A model generated the notes under the pieces. The model was given only the letters and a program-made list of their open reading frames with translations, made no database searches and had not been told where the DNA came from. Shown here piece by piece: positions 11,817-22,392 of a stretch of DNA of 64,000 nucleotides. How positions within the stretch are numbered: position 1 is the first letter of the stretch; every line of letters begins with the position of its first letter. This DNA is from Limnanthes douglasii subsp. nivea (lineage: Eukaryota > Streptophyta > Magnoliopsida > Brassicales > Limnanthaceae), in NCBI GenBank assembly GCA_036936605.1, contig JAUPFV010000001.1, forward strand, positions 113,096,771-113,160,770. The letters run 5' to 3'. The translations under genes were made by a program, and so were the position numbers.

Positions 11817-14800
11817 TATATCGCTACATAGGTGGGATGAGACAACACTTTCAGGACCAACTGAATATGTTTGACCCTGTGAATGTGTCTGAAGCACATC
11901 TACGCACACTGTATCTAGAGAAATCCCTTTCGCAAAGGCCTTATGGAAAGAATACTGCCATGACAACATCAATGGTATTTCCAAAAATAACGGTTCCAGT
12001 TCCTAGCCCAACAGTACCAACTGCCACCCCTATTCGTACAGGTGCTAACTCACAAGTCCTTAGTCGTGCAGGTACTTCCTTGTAAGTAAGGTGCTATAAT
12101 TGTCATGAACTATGGTGCGTTGCTTTCCATTGTCCAAAATTACGACAACAACCATAAAAATTAAGAGGTTTGTTCACCAGAGCTCCTGATTTCGATCTGG
12201 AAGGTGAACCACAGTTTGATGAGGAACAGGAGGATATTGTTGATGAGGTTCAGTCGGACCATGTTACAGGAGGAGATGTTGGACAAACATTGGTTTAAAG
12301 GCATGTCCAATTTACACCTAAGGAAAAATGTGAAGGGGACGATTGGTTGCAAAACAAAAATTTTCAATCGACTTGTACTATTAGGGGAAAGGTATAGAAA
12401 TTCGTAATTGATTCAGGGAGTTGCAAAAACGTGATTTTTGAAGAGGTTACGCCAAAGCTGGACTTGAAGATAGAAGACCACCCCAACCCCTACAAACTCG
12501 ACTGGTTAGAGAAAGGTAGTGAGGTAAAAATCTCTAAAAGATGTCTAGTGTCTTTTTCTGTCGGTGACTATAAGGATAAAGCATGATGTGATGTTATTGC
12601 TATGAATGCTTGTCACTTATTGATAGGTCGACGATGACATTATGATAGTGGGAAAAGCCAATTTAGTTTCATATAGAATAACATTAGATTCATATTAACA
12701 CCATCTAAAGAGGTAGCTCTAAAACCTGCACTTGTTGTATCACAAGAGTCAATAACTTTTTAGCTCGTAAAGCATTTATAGAGCATGTTAGTGATACATG
12801 AATTTTTAATCTATCGGTGGTTAAATAATGTAATGATGATCCTTTTGCTAGGATTCCTGAGCGCGTTCACCCGTTATTAATAAAAGTTTATGTTGCGTTT
12901 CCTGATAATCTGCCTACAGGTCTTCCTCCATTAAGAGACATTCAACACCAAATTAACCTAGTACCATGTGCTAATCTGCCAAACCGACCACATTACTGGA
13001 TGGGTCCGAATGAGCAAGAGGAGTTCCTTAGATAGGCGGGAGAACTATAGACTGAAGGTTACATCCGTGAACACCTCTGTTCTTGTGCAGTTCCATACTA
13101 CTAACACAAAAGAAAGACGACTCCATGAGGATGTGTGTTCATAGTGGGGCTATCAACAAAATCACAGTCAAGTATCGGTTTCCTATTCCTCGGTTTGATG
13201 ACTTATTTAATCAGTTGAGTGCTGTTACGACTTTTAGAAAATCGGATTTGAAGAGCGAGTATCACTAGATTCGGATTCCCATGAGAGATTAGTGAAATAC
13301 AGATTTTAAGACTCGTGAAGGTTTGTTTGATTGGATGGTCATGCCATTAGGAATTTCCAATTCTCGTAGCACGTTTATGAGGGTGATGCACCCAGATTGA
13401 GCATTGGAGTTGTACTCAGTCAACGAGGCTGACTTGAAGCCTACTTCAGTGAGAAGTTAAGTTGAGCGAAACTCAATTACAACACCTATGACAATGAGTT
13501 CTATGTATTGATGAAGACTTTGAAGCATTGAAGTTACTAATTAGCCTATAACGAATTTTTATTGTACACCGACCATGATGCCTTGAAACATCTGCAAAAT
13601 CATGAAAAGCTATTTTCATGCTAGGTGCGTTGGGCAACGTTTACCCAATAATTTACCATTTTTATCAAGAATAGTTCGGGCTAGTTAACTGCATAGCTGA
13701 TGCACTTAGTTAACACGGTATGATGATTTGTATGGAAGGCAAGGTGGTGGGATTCGAGATGCTGATGGATCTACTGGCTACCGATTCATATTTTGGTCAT
13801 AATTTGGAGACGTCAAAGCCGGGTTTAGAAAATATTTTGCAATGACCAAAGTCTACCTCTTCAAAGGTAACTTAATCTGTATTCCTGCGGGAATTTTAAA
13901 TTTAGCGATTGTATAGAAAAGGAACAACGAGGGGCATAATGGTAGAAATCAAACCCTCCACTATATATATCCAACCATTTTTTTTAGCCGTATTTGAGGA
14001 AAGATGTTATCTGTTTTTTAGATGGTTGTTGGGTTTGCCAGATTGCCAAAGGTACATCCTCCAATGCGGGTCTATACTTACCATTCCGAATATTGGAGAG
14101 ACTGTAGCGAAGTGTTATCATGAATTTCGTCTCTGGATTGGCGCGAATGCGGAGAGGTAACAATTCTGTTTTTGTCATGGTGGATACGTTCTCTAAAATA
14201 ACCCGCTTTATTGCCTGCAAGAAAACCACATATGTTGTGAATGTTGCTAATTTATAATTTCGAGAGGTCTACCGCTTACATGGTCTACTCCTGAATATCA
14301 TTACTGATTGCGATATGCGGTTTTTCGGGAACTTTTGGAAGAGTTTGTAGCGCCTTAAAAACATAAAGTGGAGTTTTAGAAGCGTGTATCACCCACAAAC
14401 AGACGACTAAACCGAGGTAACTAATCAAACGTTCGGAAACATGTTGCATATAGAGGTATCCATGAACTTAAAATCATGAGATTCTTGCTTTTATCACCTT
14501 GAGTTTGCCTACAACAGGCACCACAAACGAAGTACATGGTATAGTCCATTCATGGTAGTATATGGTTATCACCCACATGGTCTTATAGATTTGGCTTTCC
14601 CAACTCTTGATAAGGTTTCAGCTAGGATGGAAACCACCATCAATGATCAATGAGAGATCCATGAGAACATGAGAAAACATCTTGATGATACAACTCCGAA
14701 GTACAGGGTTGCCGCAGATTTAGAAGCGTCGACTGTTAGAGTTTATAGTAGGGGATTTTGTATGAGAAATTTTGACCAAAGATCGTTATCTTGCATTTGA

Positions 14801-14979
14801 ATACAACAAACTAACTGCAAGGAAGGTCGGTCTATTTGAAATCATTGATAAGATTAACCCCAATGCATATAGGTTAAATCTACCCAGCTACATGAAAATC
14901 AACGTGAAGACCCTAGTGGCGTTTACCAATGTCATTGATGATGATGAGCCTGAACATTTATGGGCGAATTCTTCTTAAA
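11817..14979 (+). pseudogene. Degenerate Ty3/gypsy gag-pol (copy 2)
   Basis: Same wreck as 1365-4526, with the same internal RT deletion and almost all the same stops, so the damage predates the duplication. The copies differ by a few substitutions, for example one in the tail ORF (14772-14978, Ala to Val) and one in the RNase H part near 13550. Gag end 11817-12085, protease about 12403-12650, RT about 12885-13390, RNase H about 13440-13655, integrase about 13910-14760. Confidence 0.9.
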
Positions 14980-15145
14980 AAAGAGAGGATAATGTAGTAG
15001 CACATGCCCATGGCTATATGGCCTTTTTGGACAAAGGGAAATGGACCTTATATGGGACTCCGGTATCAGAATTAGGCCCCGCGACTACACAAATCGAACG
15101 TGTCGAGAAGCCTGACGAAATTCGGAAGCATCACAGGACATAACC

Positions 15146-15518
15146 CAATGATGAAGTTCGAGTCCAAAATTCTAGCTTTTAGGGCCTCATTTATATGTTT
15201 TCGTGATTTTTTCAATTTTGTAATTTATATTTATTTATTTAAAATACTTAGACAACTTTAATCAATTTGAAATTAGGCTGGGCTATTTTCATATGAACGA
15301 TTTTTAATTTTTGTGTAAGGTTCCGAGCACTTCTATAAAAGGCTCTAAAACTTTATTTTTGCCGTCAGAATTTTTGAATCAAATTAGAGACTGTTTTTCT
15401 CTAAGTATTTTTATCTCTAACCTAGAGTTAGGGTTTATATCCACTGTTTCATTTTATTCTCTTGATTGCAGACGTCGACTCTGTTTTTTACATTCATTCG
15501 CCATCATTTACGAATAGG
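15146..15518 (+). mobile_element. Putative 3' LTR of the gypsy remnant (copy 2)
   Basis: Copy of 4693-5065 with the same TATA-like motif near 15332. Boundaries are equally uncertain. Confidence 0.35.
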
Positions 15519-16642
15519 GTTGGCACATGACGGAGAAGTAAAGCATCGATTGATACATGTGCTCGCATATGTAGGGTTATTTCTATGAAAATGCAACTCT
15601 ATATGTATATCCCCACCTACTGGATTTTATTTAGTTACATGATGATGTTTTCTAGTTATTCGATATTGAATGGGCGAAGACTAATAATCCTATGGATAGT
15701 AGTTTATGGGATTGCACGTGAAGAATTAAGAATGAAAGAGTTCCTTGAAATGATCAACATTACTGCGACTAGTAAAATTACCTACTATTACTTGAAGATT
15801 TTGAAGCATCCTAGTGTTAATGTCGATCTCTTGGATTTAAAGAAAACATGAAAGGAGACGTTGGTCTTCCTCAGTGGGAATTATGAAAATTCGCTAAGTT
15901 ATTGTCGAGCCAGTAGTGTCTCGGTATTGGTCGTACCATAATAACTTTTCTTGATTATACTTCTATATTTCAGGGATATATATTATTAAAGATGTTGGAG
16001 CATATATTGACTTGGATCTTTGTTTGTACGCATGGTTACATTTTGCAAAGTTCTTATAACAGGTTACTAAGTATCTAGACATGTAGAAGGATAATTACAA
16101 AACTCTTAGAGACTTCTCCACTAAACTTAATGCAGTAAAAAACTAGCTTTTATCCATGGTCGGTCTATACTACTGTGATTGAAGAGTTCTTAACAAAATT
16201 TGAACCAGTATGCGAGGCGCATAAGACTTCAACTATAGCACTCATAGCTAGTACTGGAGGTGCTGGTCTGGTACAACCTATTACTTCACTAGTACCCCAT
16301 AAATAAGTTATGATCGAAGAATACATAAGGTAGTTCTCCAAAAAAGGAAAGAGAATATGGAAGATGTTTTGGCTACCCAAAAAATCCTCAAGGATAAGGT
16401 GGCTCGGAAGGCTTCTTACGTCACTCAAGTGACTCAAAGCATGAAAGATAAAGATTCTTTAAAAATGAATGATAAAGACATCTAAATATATTCGATTGAA
16501 TACCAACATAAAATATACATTAAAACCTCTTGCTCGTTCACCAAGATATGTAACGATGTTAAATAATCCTAAAATTCTTACAATATTACATTACATTATA
16601 GTCTTTATTCAAATTCCTCACCATCAACAACATCTTAAAAAT

Positions 16643-17505
16643 AGTAAGCATATGTCGCCCGTTTTTAAGATAAAGTGATTCAGAGAAGCAACTTTTTTAT
16701 TCATCCTTTGTATCACCTTCGTGGTTTTAAGTGGACTCATCTCTTTTATTGTTGTAATTTGATTTGGGTCAGCATCGATTACACCTTTTTAACAATGAAA
16801 CCAATACATTTCCCTCAAGTAAGAAAAAAAATTACTAAATCTAGTTGAGCTTCATATTGTGCTTTTGTAGTGTAGCCAAAATTCCGTTCAAGTCAGGTCA
16901 ACTAAGTGGTACTATATTTTACGTTTTTTACAAACATGCTGACAATGTATACCTCCATATTTTTCCTGAGCTGAGCTTTGAACATCTTGTTCACTTTCGT
17001 CGATATGTGGCTATACTCATTAAGTAGTAGTAGTAGTAGTGGAACTTCGTCGTTGGTAGTCAATGTTATTTTATCTTGATCGTTCAAGTTCATCCTTATT
17101 TGATTATACTTTGCCTATGCATCCATAAAATATAATAGTTTGTGACACGTGCAAAGGTCAACCAATTTGTCTTTTCAAGGGAAAGGTAACGAATCTTTAG
17201 GCCATGTTCAGTTAAGCCCCATCAAATCGATGCATACCCTCTATTTTTCATTCTTCTTTTCAATCAGGATGGGTTCCTTCCCCCACCCAAATTCCATATA
17301 ACTCACCGCCCTTATGTATCCCATCTCTAACAGCTTTTTGACCTTTTCTTGCATGATTTTGGATTGATCTAACATTAAATACATGCGGGTCAATCATAAG
17401 ACTATGAGTAGCAAACAATTTGAGTCTACTTGTCACTAATGTATTATCGCAATGAAAGATTTCTTTGTGTTTGTTATTTTGACATAATAGTCTAGCCTTA
17501 TTCAA
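16643..17505 (-). pseudogene. Minus-strand Tat-type gypsy RT fragment (copy 2)
   Basis: Duplicate of 6190-7052. It has the same dead YIVS in place of YxDD and an Arg-to-His change near the C-terminal end of the 81-codon ORF at 17260-17505. It is related to the Tat element at 26234-40869 but in the opposite orientation. Confidence 0.7.
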
Positions 17506-17519
17506 TATTCATGTTATTG

Positions 17520-17945
17520 GATAGAAGAGATACTAGATGAAAAGACAGTGAAGATGAAGCAAGTGTTAAACACATTAAAGAGAGTTGGAGTGAATAGAAA
17601 AGACATTGTAATTTAGTGGGTCATAAATTACACATTAAGGACTCTAAATGTTTTTTCCTTTTTAAGTGTTACAGTCTTTATAAAACCAATAGCTAGGGAT
17701 TTTTTGTGTATGCATCAAAACTGGCAGATTCACTGTGTCTTTCTAATAAAATTGATATTTAGGAGGCCGGGAGACGTAGGCATAATTTGCTGAACTCCGT
17801 TAACAATTGTGTGTTTTATTTCACTTTTGTTTTTTTCTTTTCTTTTGATCTGATTGCAGGAAAATTGTGTATTTTCCCAAAAACCTTTTTTACCTTAAGC
17901 CAATTTAGAAGTGATTTGTCGGGAAATTAGCATATTTCCCTTACA
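17520..17945 (+). mobile_element. Tnt1-like copia 5' LTR (copy 2, complete right end)
   Basis: Contains a TATA-like tataaaac region and the gagacgtaggcat R/U5-type block near 17772, and ends ttaca at 17945, 2 bp before a canonical initiator-Met PBS. The right boundary is firm. The left boundary, somewhere between 17505 and 17580, is not. Confidence 0.7.
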
Positions 17946-17947
17946 AC

Positions 17948-17960
17948 TGGTATCAGAGCC
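17948..17960 (+). other. Copia primer-binding site
   Basis: tggtatcagagcc, complementary to the 3' end of initiator-Met tRNA as in most plant copia elements. It sits 2 bp after the LTR end. Confidence 0.92.
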
Positions 17961-18003
17961 AAGTTGGTAGTGATCCAGAGGAGGTCATATTTGAGTGGCA
18001 GCA

Positions 18004-19353
18004 ATGGCTACAGACTAAGGAAGTGTGAGACTCAAAAAATTCGATGGTGTAGATTTTGGGTTCTGAAAGATGCAGATTGAAGATTATCTGTACCAGAAAA
18101 AGCTTTATCAACCCCTTTCAGAAAAGAAACCAGAGAGTATGAAAGATGAAGAATGGACGTTCTTGACAGACAAGCTCTTGGAGTCATCCTATTGATGTTA
18201 TCCTGTAATGTTGCTTTTAACATCATAAAGAAAACAACCACGGTGCATATTATGAAAGCTCTGTCCAGTATGTAATGAGAAGCCATCATCATCTAACAAA
18301 GTTCACTTAATGAGGCGTTTATTCAATTTGCGGATGACGGAAGGATTGTAGGTAGCTCAACACCTCAATGAACTCAATACAATCACAACCCAATTGAGTT
18401 CAGTTGAAATTGATTTTGATAAAGAAATACGAACACTGATATTGTTGTCTTCACTACCAGATAGTTGGAATGCTACCGTCACGGCGGTGAGTAGCTCGTT
18501 AGGAAGTAATAAGTTGAAATTTGATGATGTTCGTCACCTAGTTCTCAGTGAAGAGATTCAAAGGAGAGAATTAGGTGAGTCATCAATCTCCTCAGTCTTA
18601 CATACGGAGTCAAGAGAAAGAAATTCAACTAGAGGATATGGACGCGGTAAATCGAACTATCAAGGCAAATCAAGAGATTGGAGGTCCAAGTCTAGGAATC
18701 ATAAAAATTCCCAAGGGTTGAGAAATATCGAATGTTGGAATTGTGGGAAGACCGAGCACTATAAATTTCAGTGCAAGAGAGAACCAAAGGACCAAGAGAA
18801 GAAGACAGAGGCAAATATTACTTTAGAAGGAGACGATGCGTTAATATGCTTCTTAGAAAGAAGGGTAGAGTCTTGGGGGTTAGACTCTGGAGCATTGTTT
18901 CACACGACTTCGAAGAAAGAATTCTTTGAGAGGTATGTCCCTGGTAACCTTGGAAAATTATATCTTGGTGATGGTCAACCTTGTGATATTATTGGTAAAG
19001 GTACTATGAAGATTAAGTTGAATGGGTCTGTATGGGAACTGAAAGATGTCAGACATATCCCCGATCTAAGAAAGAACTTAATCTTACTAGGGCATGTGGC
19101 TAGCGAAGGCTACAATATGATCTTCCATGGTGAAAATTGGAAGATTTCAATGGGAGCAATGACGGTTGCTCACGGAAAGAAGAGTGGTACTCTTTACGAG
19201 ATAGCAAAGATGATTTGTTCAATTGCAATAGTAGCAGGAAACGAAAATTCAAATGTTTGGCACCAGAGGCTTGGGCACATAAGTGTGAAGGGTATGAAAA
19301 TTATGTACTCGAATGGGAAGCTTTTAATAGAAAAAAATATTATTAAAAAATAA
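18004..19353 (+). pseudogene. Ty1/copia (Tork/Tnt1-like) gag-protease, truncated
   Basis: The gag N-terminus starts at ATG 18004 but is broken by stops. It still reads KFDGVDFGF, MQIEDYLYQKKLYQPLSEKK and KPESMKDEEW, as in Tnt1 gag. From 18394 a 319-codon frame is open. It holds the rest of gag, a basic Arg/Ser-rich segment (residues ~70-108), an intact CCHC knuckle CWNCGKTEHYKFQC (~113-126), protease motif WGLDSGALFHTTS (~163-175), DVRHIPDLRKNLI, and the GAG-pre-integrase motif VWHQRLGHIS (~288-297). Homology stops near 19325 and the last codons are AT-rich filler. Integrase, RT and RNase H are missing, so it is a 5' fragment without activity. Confidence 0.92.
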
Positions 19354-20360
19354 AAATATTAGACAAAATTATCGTATTTTTCATAACATATGTCAAAACT
19401 ATCAAAAACAGCCAAAAACCGACTATCAACAAAATTTAGACCATATACGAAGATGATTACACATTTGTTTATACCATTTAAAATTTAACTCAAATATATT
19501 TGTAAATATAAATCTAATTTTTAATAAAAAAATATATTAAAATAACAATTTTAGATAAAGGTATAACATTTCTCGTAATAGTTTATAGTGACAATTGTTA
19601 CATCAAATTAAAATATGCATTTAAATTACTTAAATTCTAAAATACAATATGTTATATTTATTTTAGTCTTATATGTTTTTAAATATATGATTTTTTTATT
19701 TGTTTAACTATTTAAAAAAAATCAAAAAAATAAAACAGTTGTTTTTAATTTATTCTATATTTTTATTTCAAATATATATTTGTATAACAAAAAAATGACA
19801 CGATAATAATATTTAATTTTATAATATCAAATAATTAAAAATCGTATTATTTAAGTAATTTGGTGCAACAAACAAACTATTTAATTTAAAAGTTATATTA
19901 TTCTTTATTTTATTTTATAAAAATATTTGTCAGATATTTCACCTATTCTTTAACAATTGTTTAACTTTTTTGTTTTACAATATTATATTCATTATTTATC
20001 ATTTCAACCGATTTTGAAAAGTATATATTTTTTATTGAATATTACATTTGAGTTTTTCATATCTCAAAATTTGATAAAACCATAATTTTGTTCATATTTA
20101 TAATTTGCTTTTGGTAGAGGACTGAACAACCGTAACTAAGATTACAAGGAAATTAGTTAGATAGGTGTGGTTGGATTTAGGGGAAGATAGGTATGCCCGG
20201 GACAACCTAAATTAGAAAAATAGGTTTAGTATAGTGGTTAGCTTCTCTTGGATACCAACTTCTTCTACAATTCTTTTACTTTTTATTTTTACTATATTTT
20301 CCAACTTCTCTCAAATAAAATCTTAACTTCTTTAAATTATTTTATTTCACTTCTCTCAAA
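19354..20360. other. Very AT-rich intergenic stretch
   Basis: No ORF, repeat family or RNA gene recognised. Long A/T runs. It begins abruptly where copia homology ends, so an unidentified AT-rich insertion or deletion junction lies near 19325-19345. Confidence 0.5.
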
Positions 20361-20545
20361 TAAAAGCAACATAAAACTATAGAAATAAATATTTATTTGA
20401 TTCAGTTAAAAGCAACATAAAACTATGGAAATAAAATATTAATTTCAAATAAAAGCAACATAAAACTATAGAAATAAAATATTAATTTGATTCAGTTAAA
20501 AGCAACATAAAACTATAGAAATAAAATATTAATTTGATTTAGTTA
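20361..20545. repeat. Four imperfect ~46-bp tandem repeats
   Basis: The core aaaagcaacataaaactat followed by a/ggaaataaa-atatt occurs four times, with diverged fill between. A minisatellite. Confidence 0.85.
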
Positions 20546-20604
20546 ATGAATTTTCCATTGGAGTTTACTTCGATTTACAAAGAAGTAAAATTTGATATTG
20601 GGTT

Positions 20605-20880
20605 TTACTTCAACTTTGATTCAACAAATCATTGAAAAATTGGAGATTTTCAAACTTACTTCAACTTTGATTCAACAAATCATTGAAAAAATTGGGGATT
20701 TTCAAACCCTAGTTTTCCTTTCTATAATAAAATTATATGATATGCATGGTTGTCAATCATTCATTCCAAATTGATTGCATATTTCATTGCAGGTTAATGA
20801 TTAATGATGGTTTTACTTCAAATTCAACAAATCACCAAAAAATTGGAAATTTTCAAACCCTAGTTTTCCTTTCTATAAGA
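20605..20880. repeat. Two tandem ~51-bp repeats plus a dispersed third copy
   Basis: The block around acttcaactttgattcaac, followed by aaatcattgaaaaa-ttgg-gattttcaaac, occurs at about 20607-20658 and 20658-20712. A variant follows near 20812-20865. The second and third copies both continue into cctagttttcctttctata. Confidence 0.75.
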
Positions 20881-20961
20881 AAATTATCTCGGATTTATGT
20901 AAGACTTTTATTTGTACAAAAAACACTAGATATTTGGATTTGTGTACAAATTTTTGAAGCG

Positions 20962-21177
20962 AGTTTTGTCCTTACCGGTTGCTACCACAAGTTTTGAGCG
21001 AGTATTTTCTTGTATGAAATGAGTTGATAAATAGAATTGTCAATTCATGATTCACGGCTTAATGATTGTTCGGTGACATTTATGGAGAAAGAAGTGTTTT
21101 CTACGGTTGATGATTTAGATATTATCCAACGCTTTCAAAGCATGAGTAAGAGAAGAATGCATTTACTTTTGGACTAG
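20962..21177 (+). pseudogene. hAT transposase C-terminal (dimerisation) remnant
   Basis: The first frame reads VLSLPVATTSFERVFSCMK, the hallmark of the hAT dimerisation region (LPVATASVERAFSAMK type). After a stop and frameshift it continues RLNDCSVTFMEKEVFSTVDD and LDIIQRFQSMSKRR. This matches the C-terminal tail of plant hAT and TTF-type (zinc-finger MYM1-like) transposases. The catalytic and zinc-finger regions are absent upstream, so only a tail survives. I saw no 8-bp target duplication or TIRs. Confidence 0.8.
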
Positions 21178-21255
21178 AATATATTTTCATTTTGAATTGT
21201 AACTAGAATATTTACATATATTTATTATGCAATACTCGAATATTTATATTTTAAT

Positions 21256-21345
21256 GAAATTTTCCATAACATCTTTGAGCATACCTTAAATTTTATTCCT
21301 GAAATTTTCCATAACATCTTTGGGCATACCTTAAATTTTATTCCT
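21256..21345. repeat. 45-bp tandem duplication
   Basis: 21256-21300 and 21301-21345 are adjacent copies beginning gaaattttccataacatctt, differing at one base (gag/ggg). They create a repeated KISGIKFKVCxKMLWKI-like peptide in a minus-strand frame (21225-21503) that I do not regard as a gene. Confidence 0.95.
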
Positions 21346-21503
21346 GGATCCGCCACTGGGTCACGGATTCCGACTCTAATATGACGAAGAGGTTTTGTTG
21401 TAGTCTTAAAAGGAATAGTTGAGTTGGTTGAGGTTTTGGAGTTGGTTGAGGTTTTGTTTTTAGTTTTAGACTTAAAAAGAATAGTCGAGTTGGTCGAAGG
21501 CAT

Positions 21504-22392
21504 GTTTGAATCCCTTTACATACTCATTATTTTTGGTATCTTGTGTGATTAGAGACAGAGTTAAACTCTATGCGCATTCGTTGAGTACGGATCCCCTCCG
21601 AAAAAAAAGTTTTTGTTTTAATAATTTTAATTTAATCCTAAGCTTTTAATAAGATTTTCTATTAAAAACCAGAAATTTATTAATCTTCAAGAAACGTGAA
21701 AAACAAAATGAAAATGAAACAAAAAAGCAAATTAGGAAATAAACTGGATTATAAATAAGGTTACAAAGAATAGTGCAAAATAGTGTTCAATAGGGTTCGA
21801 AATAACCAGCATTCTATAATTGATATACACCCGACAAAAGAATAGATAAACAACATTAAACTAAGTAAGAGTGTAGTTTCTGCCAGTAGTTTTTGGAGAA
21901 GACCACATAGTGATTTCACCATAATTGTTGTTGGTTCGAAAACATCAGGACCACCGTAATGTTTGATTCCCTTTGTGATTTTTTTAGATAAAATTATCCG
22001 GCGACTCGTCTTGGTACTTTCATCCCGAATCCATGTTTTGTCCTCTCAACTCTGATCAGACAATCAATTATTTGAGCCTAATGTGGCAGATCTATAAACA
22101 GCATTGTAAAGCAATCGAACCCAGATTTGTTTGGTGCTATTAGCTCATTTGGCTATACTATACGCATTGATTTCGTAAAATGTACTATATATTTTTTAAC
22201 TTTAAAATTTGGGTTTTTTTATTATATTTCATTATACTCGGTACAACTTATAATTCTTTTACGAACCGGACACCAAACAACTTCTAAATAGAAAAATCGT
22301 GAAACAAATATAATTTTGCAGTGCTCAAGGCAATTAAAATGAAAAAGATATTGAAGAAACAACATTGATTAATGAGTCAAAAGGATTAGTAC
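21504..22392. other. Intergenic, 3' flank of the EDR4-like gene
   Basis: No gene or repeat recognised. It would hold the 3' UTR and polyadenylation region of the minus-strand gene; A/T-rich stretches around 22190-22330 are compatible. Confidence 0.4.

Larger units (their letters stand above)
10452..17911. repeat. Unit 2 (partial) of the direct duplication
   Basis: Second copy of 1-7458. It carries the same gypsy wreck, minus-strand RT fragment and partial copia LTR in the same order and with the same stop codons. Identity stops at 17911, inside a Tnt1-like LTR. From 17912 this copy runs on into the rest of that LTR, the PBS and gag, whereas copy 1 switches at 7459 to an unrelated copia RNase H. 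Copy 2 therefore has the ancestral-looking junction and copy 1 the rearranged one (inference). Confidence 0.95.

Noticed and set aside
8355..17945. LTRs at 8355 and 17520 as a pair of one element
   Set aside because: Their ends and U5 sequences differ, so they are from two copia families.
20361..20545. CRISPR-like array
   Set aside because: Spacing is tandem, not repeat-spacer, and the genome is a plant.
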